Shown one piece after another: positions 1-7,809 of a stretch of DNA of 35,326 bases. A program made the position numbers and the translations under genes. Under the pieces are notes generated by a model, which had not been told where the DNA came from, did not search any database, and saw nothing but the letters and a program-made list of their open reading frames with translations. Numbering within the stretch: the first letter of the stretch is position 1; every line of letters starts with the position of its first letter. Source of the stretch: Bacilli bacterium (lineage in GTDB: Bacteria > Bacillota_I > Bacilli_A > RFN20 > CAG-826); NCBI GenBank assembly GCA_016296775.1, contig JAEDIE010000010.1, positions 1-35,326 on the forward strand. Reading direction: 5' to 3'.

Positions 1-522
1 TGTTTTTGTAAATTTAAAATATTCAACAGAATAGATAGTTTCTGTAGTAGCACCGCTTCCATCTAAATTAAAAACACATTCATTATCATTAATAACAAAA
101 GCATTATTAAGTAAAGAAATGTATGTAGCAACTTTTTTATTTAATGTAGGAGCACAAGTTAAACCAGCTAATGTATAATCAAAAGCTAAAGCAGTAGCAT
201 CAGTTTTTTTAATAAAATAACTAACATTAAATGAATTTATAATTCCATTATTTAAAGATGTTGAAGCACTATATAAACAAATCTTTTTAGTTAAATCTTC
301 TCTATTTGCAAAACCACCTTGATCAATTCTTAAAACTGTATCAGAAGGTAAGTTTGTTTCAAGATATCCAAATGTTAAAACCTTATCTTCAACCTTAACT
401 CCAAGCTTAGTTTCTAATCTAATATAGCTTGAATCAAAATACCAAGCACCAAAACCTGCACCGACGAGAACACTTGCGGCTAAAACGGAAAATAAAACGA
501 TATAAATTTTGCGTCTAAACAT
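1..522 (-). CDS. Exported protein with TasA/SipW-like N-terminus, C-terminus beyond window
   Basis: The frame starts at the ATG at 522 and stays open for 174 codons to the left window edge, so the C-terminus is missing. Residues 1-29 are a basic MFRRK start followed by a hydrophobic segment ending VGAGFGAWYF. This resembles the N-terminal segment of SipW-dependent (TasA-like) exported proteins, whose hydrophobic core runs into an AWF-type motif, but the match is by eye only. The rest is polar, rich in Ser/Thr/Asn, with isolated cysteines and no motif I recognise. A Shine-Dalgarno sequence (AGGGAAG) lies about 9 nt before the ATG and a good promoter lies upstream, so the start is well supported. 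It is transcribed separately from the nitroreductase operon. Function unknown; a surface or biofilm-matrix type protein is one possibility. Confidence 0.75.
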   Translation of the reverse strand, partial: MFRRKIYIVLFSVLAASVLVGAGFGAWYFDSSYIRLETKLGVKVEDKVLTFGYLETNLPSDTVLRIDQGGFANREDLTKKICLYSASTSLNNGIINSFNVSYFIKKTDATALAFDYTLAGLTCAPTLNKKVATYISLLNNAFVINDNECVFNLDGSGATTETIYSVEYFKFTKT

Positions 523-562
523 CTTAAAAACTTCCCTGCTCAAAGCATATTTGTAAAACAAT

Positions 563-590
563 TTTATACCTTGTTAAATAATAGTGTCAA
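563..590 (-). promoter_or_regulatory. Sigma-A type promoter for the 1-522 gene
   Basis: Reading the minus strand, TTGACA (585-590) is followed after 16 nt by TATAAA (563-568). The predicted start near 556 gives a leader of about 34 nt carrying an AGGGAAG Shine-Dalgarno site. This is one of the conventional, leadered promoters in the window. The rest of 523-720 holds no gene and no convincing terminator for the nitroreductase operon. Confidence 0.7.
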
Positions 591-720
591 ATAAAAATAA
601 ACAAAAAATAAAAATGTTTAATTTGTAAGAAAAAATTCGATAAATTAAAGCTTTTATTGTTCTAATAAAAAATCGGTAAAATTATGTTTTAAGCGATGTT
701 TTTTAAAGAAAAATACAAAT

Positions 721-1221
721 TTATTCGATGACTTTTATTGAGTGGTCAACGACTGTCATATTTGGTGTATTGATATAACCAACAAACACTCCAGAAAGTA
801 CTTTAAATTCACTTGGAACATTAAGTATTTCTTGACACTCTTTGCTAGCTTGAATAAGTCTAGCAACCGAATAAGAAAAAGTACTACCTAAAGATAAATC
901 ACTAGCAGCTAAACACATGTTTTCAATAATGCTTCCAGCATCTTGATTAGCTAGTTCAACACTATTATTTCTTGAATAAACTAAGATTACATTTTTCGAT
1001 CCATAGCTTACATCCATACCTCTACCTTCTTTAATAATAGAAATTACTTTTTCAAACTTTTCACCCTTTAAAGAATAAAGAATGTAATCTTTATAAGCGC
1101 ATCTACTAACAGGAGCATGCATTCCTGCATCTAAAATATAATTAATCTTTTCTTCTTCTACATTTTTAGAAAGATAACTTCTACAAGTTCTTCTTTTTAA
1201 ATACAAATCTTTAAATTCCAT
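721..1221 (-). CDS. Nitroreductase family flavoprotein
   Basis: Flavin-dependent NAD(P)H oxidoreductase of the nitroreductase superfamily, expected to bind FMN in a cytoplasmic dimer; the substrate cannot be read from sequence. Evidence: the N-terminal RRTCRSY segment matches the family's phosphate-contacting RRSxRxF/Y motif, followed by a helix ending in AGMHAPVSRCAYKDY (family: A..APSaxN.QPW). A central DAGSIIENMCLAASDLSLGS matches the D.g...qnl.LaA..lGlGs motif, and a late SGVFVGYI matches the usual G.p strand. At 166 aa it is at the short end of the family. It is the last gene of the operon; its ATG lies 3 nt after the stop of the 44-aa ORF, implying coupled translation. No clear terminator follows. 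Confidence 0.85.
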   Translation of the reverse strand: MEFKDLYLKRRTCRSYLSKNVEEEKINYILDAGMHAPVSRCAYKDYILYSLKGEKFEKVISIIKEGRGMDVSYGSKNVILVYSRNNSVELANQDAGSIIENMCLAASDLSLGSTFSYSVARLIQASKECQEILNVPSEFKVLSGVFVGYINTPNMTVVDHSIKVIE

Positions 1222-1224
1222 AAA

Positions 1225-1359
1225 TTAAGCTCCATCTTCATGATTATCACATATATTTTTATGTTTCTTATCTTTTCTATATTCATTTCTTTTTTCATAA
1301 ATCATAGATCTAACATCTTCGCTATAATATTTTTTCTTGTTATAAGGGTTATTCTTCAT
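1225..1359 (-). CDS. Small basic protein (44 aa), translationally coupled
   Basis: A 44-codon frame fills the gap between the M6-like peptidase and the nitroreductase. Its ATG (1357-1359) directly abuts the peptidase stop (TAA ATG, no spacer), with a GAGG Shine-Dalgarno site inside the last codons of the peptidase. Its own TAA lies 3 nt before the nitroreductase ATG. This packing, plus the SD, argues for a real gene. The product is strongly charged (many Lys/Arg with Asp/Glu), starts MKNNPYNKKKYYSEDVRSMI and ends in a Cys-x2-His segment (CDNH). There is no signal peptide or membrane segment. I recognise no family; it could be a nucleic-acid-binding or adaptor protein, or a translation-coupling spacer. 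Confidence 0.55.
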   Translation of the reverse strand: MKNNPYNKKKYYSEDVRSMIYEKRNEYRKDKKHKNICDNHEDGA

Positions 1360-3075
1360 TTACTTAACCTCAATTTTTAATGTAGCTTCATCCTCTAAAC
1401 TAATAACTTCTACACTAAAATCTAAAATATCTTTACTATCTTTTGAAACTAAATATTTATTTAATGAGTTAGTATTTGATGGCATTAAGGATGTATTAAT
1501 ACTATTACTATTAAATTCAAACTTTTCTCCTTCAAAGAATAATGCTTCTTCATTTTCTTTATAACTTCCTCCAAGAGGATTAGATGTGCCATTAACAGAA
1601 TAGTTTTTAGGAAAAATAGTTGATAAAAGCATACTATTTTGACCAAATTTAGGATTAATGGCACTAGTATTTGTTAAGTAATTTAATGTAATTTCATCTG
1701 TTGAAGAAACTAAAATATTTGATAAAGATCCTTCTTTTGCTCCTCTATTATCAACATGAGAAATTCTAATTCCAGGTTTAGAATAACCTTTTATTTTTCT
1801 ATCAACGTTATTATAATAACTTAAATAATCTTTTTCATTTAGTCCAGTTGGAGTAACATATTCAATAATAAAATATTCATCAAATGCTCCTTTATTGTAA
1901 TTTTCTCCTCCAATAACAATAAATTCTTTTCCTGATTCAAGAGGTTTAATATTTATAGTTGAAGATGAATTAACAATTTTTGGTTCAACCCATCCTAAAG
2001 AAAATTTTGAAAGAGCTAAATGATCTCCAATATTAAAATCCATCATATCAACGTTACCGTTAGGACATAATTTATAGTTATATGTATCATAATAATCAAT
2101 TAAACCAAGTAAATGACCAGTTTCATGAATAAAAGTATGAGCATCTATTCCATTAGGTCCATACCCTTGAAACATAAAATCATATGTACACCAAGAAAAA
2201 TTCATATAAGTTGGATCATAAATATTTCTTAAATCATAGTTTTTAATATTCCAATAAGTAAATCCCCAATACGTAGAAGCATATCTTTCATCATAACTAT
2301 AATTTAAGTAGTTTTTAGCACTATTAACAAACCAAACTGCATCAATTAAACCATCATTATCACTATCAAACTTAGTGCAATCATCATTATATGTTTCTTT
2401 ATACCATCTTAAAGCTTCATCCATTACGTACATAATTCCACTATCAGCCGAGTTTGTTTTATCTCTTTCCATATATATTTCAAGAGGATCTTTATTTATA
2501 TTGAACCAATCTGATACAGTAAAATTTAAATTAAGTTCATTATAACTAGATTTATGGTAAAAAGAAGAAACTGATTCATAGTTAGTTGAAGTAGAATCTC
2601 CATTAAACATAAATTTTATCTTTTCTAAATTTTCTTTTGTCGCACTACTTTCAAATCCTTTAATACAAATAGGTATAACTAAAACATCTAAATTTCCTTT
2701 TGAAGGAAGAGAAGGAAGTTGAGCATTAATTCCTAAATCATAATAAGTAAAATCTTCATAACTTATATTTCTTTTTTCTTTTTCTAAAACATCAAAAACA
2801 TATGTTTTTGACGTATATTTTTCACTTTTAAACTTTAAAGATAAATCGTCTAAAGAAGAAATAGCACTTCCATCTTTAACTAACTCATCATTATTAAAAA
2901 TTAAAAAATCACTTATTTGTTTACCATTTTTCCTAACTTCAAAATCACTATATTTAATGAAGTCTCCTTCATGATATGAACTAAAAGAGAAATTAACTTT
3001 TAGTTCATTTGAAGAACAACTACTAAGTATAGGAAAAAGAAGAAGTAAAGATGTTAAAAATAAGTGCTTTTTCAT
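1360..3075 (-). CDS. M6-like (immune inhibitor A type) metallopeptidase lipoprotein
   Basis: Predicted secreted, membrane-tethered zinc endopeptidase of 571 aa. A lipoprotein signal ends in LSSC (Cys20). Residues 170-190 (ESVSSFYHKSSYNELNL then a DW) match the M6 pattern S.v.dyy...Sygkl.l...v..w. Residues 238-246 are an Asp-rich calcium-loop-like DSDNDGLID, as seen in M6 peptidases. The zinc motif HETGHLLGLID has His317, catalytic Glu318, His321 and a third ligand Asp327 (HExxHxxGxxD), and a Met (DMMDF, about 343-347) is placed like a Met-turn. The C-terminal 200 residues are beta-rich and unassigned. The ATG follows the previous stop by 1 nt. With PepT in the same operon it likely supplies peptides from external protein. 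The signal, motif order and length support the call; substrate unknown. Confidence 0.85.
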   Translation of the reverse strand: MKKHLFLTSLLLLFPILSSCSSNELKVNFSFSSYHEGDFIKYSDFEVRKNGKQISDFLIFNNDELVKDGSAISSLDDLSLKFKSEKYTSKTYVFDVLEKEKRNISYEDFTYYDLGINAQLPSLPSKGNLDVLVIPICIKGFESSATKENLEKIKFMFNGDSTSTNYESVSSFYHKSSYNELNLNFTVSDWFNINKDPLEIYMERDKTNSADSGIMYVMDEALRWYKETYNDDCTKFDSDNDGLIDAVWFVNSAKNYLNYSYDERYASTYWGFTYWNIKNYDLRNIYDPTYMNFSWCTYDFMFQGYGPNGIDAHTFIHETGHLLGLIDYYDTYNYKLCPNGNVDMMDFNIGDHLALSKFSLGWVEPKIVNSSSTINIKPLESGKEFIVIGGENYNKGAFDEYFIIEYVTPTGLNEKDYLSYYNNVDRKIKGYSKPGIRISHVDNRGAKEGSLSNILVSSTDEITLNYLTNTSAINPKFGQNSMLLSTIFPKNYSVNGTSNPLGGSYKENEEALFFEGEKFEFNSNSINTSLMPSNTNSLNKYLVSKDSKDILDFSVEVISLEDEATLKIEVK

Positions 3076-3076
3076 A

Positions 3077-4111
3077 TTATTTTTGAGTTATTTCTTTTTC
3101 TTTCTTAATTAAAATTAAATCAACAACAAGTAATAAAATTGATGAAAGAATATATACTATGCATGGTCCAATATAACTTTGAACAATTGTTGTAGATGTT
3201 AAATTTAAAGTAATTGTAAATATAATTGAAATAAAGAAAACAACAAATCCTCCAATTGGAGCAACTAATCTTCTATTTAAGAATAAGACATATCCAATTG
3301 AGAAAATAACAACTAACATTAATGCAATATACAAAATTAATTGAGAAATACATGGGGCTAAGAAATCTCCATACATTTCTTTATCAATTCTACTTAAATA
3401 AATTTGAATACCTTGAAAGCTATAATAATTTTCAATATGTACTGAAATAATTGAAATAAATCCAATTAAGAAGAAACCAAAACCAATGCTATAAACAATT
3501 TTAATAGCTGCTTGATATGAAGAAGATACCATCTTCATAATAAATAAACCTATGGCATAACAAACTGCTAAGAAAATAGTTATAACTGATGAAGCTCCTG
3601 TAAATCCAATTATTGTAAAATTAAATAAAGCAAGTGTAAAGATAATAGCAATAAAAATATCCATTAATTTATATTTAATATTAAGAATTAAACTAATTAT
3701 AGAAAATACCAAGTTAACTAAGCATAATCCCATTATAACTATAGTTAAAATATAGCCTATAATTCCTAAAACGTAATATTGAGTAGCTAAAGATGTACCA
3801 TAAACTACATCTAATGAAGAAAAATTACAATTAACAAAGAATGTAATTAAGTTAGATTCTTTAAATACTGAAGATGAAGTCATTGAACCAAAAGGAACAA
3901 CAAATGTAATTAAAGAAATAATCATTACAAAAATACATTTGTATAATTTCATAGTTTTTTCACTAACAGTTCTTCTTTTCCTTTCTTTTTTTGTTACTTC
4001 TTGTGTAACAACATCTTCTTTAACTTCTTCTACTTTTGTTAAATCTTCTCCACAATAAGGACAAAACTTTGATTCACCTTCAATTTCATGTTTACAGTTT
4101 GGACAAAGCAT
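3077..4111 (-). CDS. Zinc-ribbon polytopic membrane protein
   Basis: A 344-aa protein beginning with a zinc ribbon, CPNC (Cys3, Cys6) and CPYCG (Cys17, Cys20), then an acidic/basic linker (about 25-50), then about eight hydrophobic segments to the end. This N-terminal zinc_ribbon plus membrane layout is common in Firmicutes proteins of unknown role. A strong AGGAGG Shine-Dalgarno site lies 8 nt before the ATG, in the short gap after pepT. It sits between peptidase T and the M6-like peptidase, so a role in export, sensing or quality control for that operon is possible but is only inference from position. No transport or enzyme motif is visible. Confidence 0.7.
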   Translation of the reverse strand: MLCPNCKHEIEGESKFCPYCGEDLTKVEEVKEDVVTQEVTKKERKRRTVSEKTMKLYKCIFVMIISLITFVVPFGSMTSSSVFKESNLITFFVNCNFSSLDVVYGTSLATQYYVLGIIGYILTIVIMGLCLVNLVFSIISLILNIKYKLMDIFIAIIFTLALFNFTIIGFTGASSVITIFLAVCYAIGLFIMKMVSSSYQAAIKIVYSIGFGFFLIGFISIISVHIENYYSFQGIQIYLSRIDKEMYGDFLAPCISQLILYIALMLVVIFSIGYVLFLNRRLVAPIGGFVVFFISIIFTITLNLTSTTIVQSYIGPCIVYILSSILLLVVDLILIKKEKEITQK

Positions 4112-4124
4112 ATTAAGTAACCTC

Positions 4125-5318
4125 CTATTTAAATATCTCTTTTAATATCTCTACCATCTTACTCATTTGAGTAAGAGAAACGAATTCATATTTTCCATGA
4201 GGATTGAAATCTCCAACCCCTAAATTAGGACAAGGTAATCCTTTAAAAGTTATACTAGCTCCATCAGTGCCACCTCTAATTGGAACATAACTTAACTTAG
4301 TTTGGGTAGTTATATAAGCTTTATTAATTAAATCAATTGTATCTCTTGAAGCAATTAAGAGTGGTTTCATATTCAAATATTGTCTAGAAATAGAATATTC
4401 AACTTTAACTTTAGGATAAATTGATTGAATAATTTCTATATTTTTTACAAATAATTTTTCTTTTTCTTCTAATCCATCAAGATAGAAATCTCTAAATATA
4501 TAGTGAAGTGTAAAATTATCTAATTCACCTTTAGCTGCTTCTAAATGAATATAACCTTCATAATCTTTACTTGTAGAAGGATTCAATTCATCTTTAAAAA
4601 GAGCAGCAAATTCAGAGGCAATTTGAATTGAATTAACCATTACGTTATAGGCATCTCCTGGATGAATATTTACTCCTTTAAACGTTACTTTTCCTTCACT
4701 AGCATTAAAGTTTTCATAGTTAGCTTCATAAATTGATCCTCCATCAAGAGTAAAAGCATAATCTGCTTTCATCTTATTTACATCAAAGAATAAGCTTCCT
4801 TCACCAATCTCTTCATCAGGTGTAAAACAAATAGCTAAATTATAATTAAACTCATCTTTATGAGCTAAATAATATTTTAAGAATTCAAAAATAATAGCAA
4901 TTCCAGCTTTATCATCTCCTCCAAGAAGATGATTTCCATCAGTAACAAGTAAATCTTCACCAATTACTTCTTTTAATGAAGGAAAAACTTCAGGATCTAA
5001 GATAGATTCACTATTTAATTCAATAGGTTTTCCATCATAATTTTTAATTTCTCTAGGATGATTAATTCCACCTTTAAAAGCTGAACTTGTGTCCATATGA
5101 GCAATTAAACCAATAGTTTTTTCTTTATTATTATTCACATGAGCATAAACATAACATTTAGGATCATATTCAATATCGTTTACTCCTAGTTCTTTTAAAT
5201 CAGAAATTAAAACTTCAGCAAAATCAAATTGAGTTTTACTTGATGGATGAGTAGAACTTTCTTCATCACTCATCGTATCTATTGCAATATATTTAATAAA
5301 TCTTTCTTTTAAATTCAT
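4125..5318 (-). CDS. pepT: Peptidase T (tripeptide aminopeptidase, M20B)
   Basis: Cytoplasmic dinuclear zinc aminopeptidase that releases the N-terminal residue from tripeptides. The full M20 motif set is present: GLIAHMDTS (His74, Asp76), HLLGGDDKAG with the bridging Asp near 135, TPDEEIGEGS with catalytic Glu169 and metal-binding Glu170, a later LDGG (Asp192), and near the C-terminus GVGDFNPHGKYEF with the last His ligand. Length 397 aa is about that of E. coli PepT. The ATG abuts the stop of the preceding gene (TAA ATG), so translation is coupled. Together with the M6-like lipoprotein downstream it suggests a pathway from extracellular proteolysis to intracellular tripeptide breakdown, although no peptide transporter is in the window. 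Confidence 0.95.
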   Translation of the reverse strand: MNLKERFIKYIAIDTMSDEESSTHPSSKTQFDFAEVLISDLKELGVNDIEYDPKCYVYAHVNNNKEKTIGLIAHMDTSSAFKGGINHPREIKNYDGKPIELNSESILDPEVFPSLKEVIGEDLLVTDGNHLLGGDDKAGIAIIFEFLKYYLAHKDEFNYNLAICFTPDEEIGEGSLFFDVNKMKADYAFTLDGGSIYEANYENFNASEGKVTFKGVNIHPGDAYNVMVNSIQIASEFAALFKDELNPSTSKDYEGYIHLEAAKGELDNFTLHYIFRDFYLDGLEEKEKLFVKNIEIIQSIYPKVKVEYSISRQYLNMKPLLIASRDTIDLINKAYITTQTKLSYVPIRGGTDGASITFKGLPCPNLGVGDFNPHGKYEFVSLTQMSKMVEILKEIFK

Positions 5319-5840
5319 TTATTTTCTACCCCAGACAATAAGTCTTATGTCGCTAATCTTTAAAGAAGTTTCTCCTACTGATTCTATATCAAATGAATGA
5401 GCTCTCATTTGAAGAATTCTATTAACATCTTTATCGTATTTAACATTAGCGATTCTATTTTCTCCTTCATAAAATGTATAAAGTTTATTTTCATCATTTG
5501 TGTCATAAAAAGATAAATAACCCTTAGTTTTACCAACATTTTCAAGATTAAAAGAAAGAGTAAACATAAGATCTTTAAAATTAGTATTTTCACTTACATA
5601 TGTTCCCATATCTAGTGAACCATTTTTAATATCAGATGAAACTAAATCTTTACTAGAATAAGTATATGTATAGTCGTTAATATCTAATGAAGCTCTTTCA
5701 CTTCTAGAATAAGAAACATTATTATGCACAACTTGATAACCTTTATAGTTATTAACTTCAATAGAAAACAAAATAATTCCTGCAAGTAAAGAAGTAACAG
5801 AAACACCAACACTTAGACCAATAACTAACTTTTTATTCAT
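5319..5840 (-). CDS. Membrane-anchored exported protein, unknown function
   Basis: First gene of the minus-strand operon that ends with the nitroreductase. The 173-aa product has one N-terminal membrane segment (about residues 5-27, after MNKK) and a polar, Tyr/Ser/Asn-rich remainder that looks beta-stranded and probably lies outside the cell. There is no Cys in a lipobox position, so it is likely an uncleaved anchor. No family recognised. The start is set by an extended -10 (TGtTATAAT) ending 6 nt before the ATG with no Shine-Dalgarno sequence, which points to a leaderless message. It ends directly against pepT. Confidence 0.65.
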   Translation of the reverse strand: MNKKLVIGLSVGVSVTSLLAGIILFSIEVNNYKGYQVVHNNVSYSRSERASLDINDYTYTYSSKDLVSSDIKNGSLDMGTYVSENTNFKDLMFTLSFNLENVGKTKGYLSFYDTNDENKLYTFYEGENRIANVKYDKDVNRILQMRAHSFDIESVGETSLKISDIRLIVWGRK

Positions 5841-5846
5841 ATTGTA

Positions 5847-5877
5847 ATTATAACATACAAGTAAAAAGGAATAACAA
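5847..5877 (-). promoter_or_regulatory. Leaderless-type promoter of the peptidase operon
   Basis: Minus strand: extended -10 TGtTATAAT (TATAAT at 5847-5852), then 6 nt, then the ATG at 5840. The best -35 is TTGTTA (5872-5877) with a long 19-nt spacer, overlapping the palindrome at 5873-5896. Normal initiation distance would place the transcript start on the start codon. Confidence 0.65.
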
Positions 5878-5896
5878 TATAATTAATTATATTGTT
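5873..5896. repeat. Perfect 24-bp palindrome in divergent promoter region
   Basis: Left half AACAATATAATT and right half AATTATATTGTT are exact reverse complements with no spacer. It lies between the divergent peptidase operon (start 5840) and amidohydrolase (start 5939), overlapping the -35 region of the former. It contains a TATAAT on each strand. It is best read as a candidate operator or a symmetric bidirectional promoter element; a terminator makes no sense between diverging genes. Confidence 0.6.
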
Positions 5897-5926
5897 CAAA
5901 TTTTAAACATTTAATTTCAAAAGATA

Positions 5927-5932
5927 TATAAT
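5927..5932 (+). promoter_or_regulatory. Leaderless-type -10 box for the amidohydrolase
   Basis: TATAAT at 5927-5932 is followed by 6 nt and then the ATG at 5939. No Shine-Dalgarno sequence is present. The best -35 at 17-nt spacing (5904-5909, TAAACA) is weak. Confidence 0.6.
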
Positions 5933-5938
5933 AAATGT

Positions 5939-6736
5939 ATGAATACAAAAATAATAGATGCTCATGAACATATTTTATTAATTAAGGGGATTGAAGAATC
6001 TAAGAATATGATTCTATATTCTTTAAAAAAGTATAATATTGACTATGCTTTAATATCTTTTGATGGAACAGAATATAAAGATAAAGAAAAAAGATATGAT
6101 CTAGTTGATAGTATAACTGGAACTAATATTGCTCTTGATTTTAGTAAAAAGAATGAGGATTTAATAGGGATTTTGATTTGGATTAGACCACATAAAGAAA
6201 AAGATTTACCTATTAAAGAATTAGAAAATATTATTATAAATAATAGAAAATATATTTATGGATTAAAGTTTCATCCATATTGTTCAAGATTAAAAGTTAC
6301 TTCTAAATTATTAGTTCCATATTTTGAACTTGCAAGAAAATATGATTTACCTATTTTAGTTCATACAGCAAGTGATAAATATTCTTCTATTAAAGATTTA
6401 AAGAAAGTAGCTTTAAAATATAAAGATTTAACATTTATTGCTGCTCATTTAGAGTTAATAAGTGACAATAAAGAAGCTATAGAAATATTAAAAGAAATAG
6501 ATAATATTTATGGAGATACAGCTTGGGTAGATCCTAAAAAATATAGATTAATTAAAAATAAACATTTAGAAAATAAAATAATGTTTGGTACAGATAATCC
6601 AATAGATGGAAAAGATACTTTAAATCATCCTTGGTATAAAAAATATCTTCATCGTAAATTTAAAATTAACGATGAAGATTACGAAAAACTAATGTATTTA
6701 AACGCTAAAAAGATTTATAAAATTGATTTAAAGTAA
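5939..6736 (+). CDS. Amidohydrolase-family metal-dependent hydrolase
   Basis: A 265-aa TIM-barrel hydrolase of the amidohydrolase superfamily (amidohydrolase_2/TatD-like). Metal-ligand motifs in order: DAHEH (His9, His11) at the end of strand 1, LKFHPY near 109-114, ILVHTASD (His142), IAAHLE (His170) and FGTDNP (Asp219). That set fits a one- or two-metal hydrolase or decarboxylase, but the substrate is not readable. It is transcribed alone, opposite the peptidase operon. Its last 22 bases overlap, tail to tail, with the end of the 90-aa membrane protein on the other strand. Confidence 0.85.
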   Translation: MNTKIIDAHEHILLIKGIEESKNMILYSLKKYNIDYALISFDGTEYKDKEKRYDLVDSITGTNIALDFSKKNEDLIGILIWIRPHKEKDLPIKELENIIINNRKYIYGLKFHPYCSRLKVTSKLLVPYFELARKYDLPILVHTASDKYSSIKDLKKVALKYKDLTFIAAHLELISDNKEAIEILKEIDNIYGDTAWVDPKKYRLIKNKHLENKIMFGTDNPIDGKDTLNHPWYKKYLHRKFKINDEDYEKLMYLNAKKIYKIDLK

Positions 6737-6987
6737 TCAATTATTAATCTTAAACCAAGTGAGCAAGTTCCTCCATCACCACAGGAAGAATTTCCGTTAG
6801 AGTTAGCGTTAGAACCAATTGAACTCATTATAATAACTACAATAATTGCAACAAGAAGTAATCCACCTAAAATAGAAACCATGATAATCATAGTATGATC
6901 TTTTTTAACATTGTCTTTTTCTATTTCTTTTACTTCTTCTATTTCTTCTTTATTTTCTAGTTTTTCTTTTCTTTCTTCATTTTCCAT
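6715..6987 (-). CDS. Small single-pass membrane protein (90 aa)
   Basis: The product has a very charged N-terminus (residues 1-31, mostly Glu/Lys), one strong membrane helix at about 32-54, then a short Gly/Asn/Ser-rich stretch with two cysteines (SSCGDGGTCS) and a hydrophobic tail. The Cys-containing loop probably lies outside. No family recognised. It is the last gene of the smpB operon: its ATG lies 2 nt after the stop of the ECF subunit. Its 3' end overlaps the convergent amidohydrolase gene by 22 bp, so the last residues may be incidental. Confidence 0.6.
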   Translation of the reverse strand: MENEERKEKLENKEEIEEVKEIEKDNVKKDHTMIIMVSILGGLLLVAIIVVIIMSSIGSNANSNGNSSCGDGGTCSLGLRLIIDYFKSIL

Positions 6988-6989
6988 AA

Positions 6990-7808
6990 TTATTCATTTG
7001 CCTCCAAATAAGTTTTAGGAATTAAACTTCCTTTAAAACTAAATCTTAACGATACATTTAAAGCAGCAACATTTATCACTAAATCAACAAAAGCAGTTAA
7101 GAATGCACTAAGTAATCTAGAACCAAATATAATTAAAAAATAAACAAAACCAGCTTCATGAGCCATTAAATAAAATACTAAACTTGAAGCAGGTACTTTA
7201 AACAAGATATAAGTTAAAAATATTGATGTAGCAATAACATTTATATTGTAATATTTGTTAATTTTTAAGTTTTTAGCATACTTTTTAATAAAGAATAAAC
7301 CAATTACAAATGCTATAGATAATCCCCAAGATAATGTAGTTAGCAATACTTTTAACCAAGTATCAAAAGTAATAATTGTCCCTCCACTTTTTACATATCC
7401 TAAGGAAGGATGGAAACAAAATATTGTTATAAAAGTAGATACTAAAGTTAAAGAAATAGTTAAAGTTAATGGAAATTTCTTTTCTAACTTAATTAAGTTA
7501 AATAACTTGTATAAGAAATATGGCATTAATCCACCTAGAACAACACTAATTGAATAAATAGGATTATATGCTCCACCTTGTTGAACAATTAAGCTTCCTA
7601 ATAAATCTTCTAAAAATCCAACAATAAAACCGAATACTGGACCTAAGTAAAATGAAGCAAACATAATTACTGATGTAGCTAAACTAATTTTTACAAAAGG
7701 AATACCAATTGAATATAAAGGAATAGAAAAAAATCTAGACAAAATAGTTGAAACAGCTACTAAAATTGCACTAAATGTGATCTTATAAAGTAAAGACATT
7801 TTTTTCAT
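6990..7808 (-). CDS. ECF transporter S component, FolT-like
   Basis: Membrane substrate-binding subunit of an energy-coupling-factor vitamin transporter; it would work with a shared EcfAAT module not in this window. The first 105 residues match the folate-type S component: a basic start, helix 1 with STILSRFFSI, then IGIPFVKISLATS, ASFYLGPVFGFIVGFLEDLLGSLI and GGAYNPIYSISVVLGGLMP (family: GGAYFPGFTLSAALxGLI). At 272 aa it is longer than the usual 170-200 aa because of extra hydrophobic segments in the second half. A GGAGA Shine-Dalgarno site lies in the last codons of smpB and the ATG follows by 1 nt. Folate specificity is plausible, not certain. Confidence 0.7.
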   Translation of the reverse strand: MKKMSLLYKITFSAILVAVSTILSRFFSIPLYSIGIPFVKISLATSVIMFASFYLGPVFGFIVGFLEDLLGSLIVQQGGAYNPIYSISVVLGGLMPYFLYKLFNLIKLEKKFPLTLTISLTLVSTFITIFCFHPSLGYVKSGGTIITFDTWLKVLLTTLSWGLSIAFVIGLFFIKKYAKNLKINKYYNINVIATSIFLTYILFKVPASSLVFYLMAHEAGFVYFLIIFGSRLLSAFLTAFVDLVINVAALNVSLRFSFKGSLIPKTYLEANE

Positions 7809-7809
7809 T

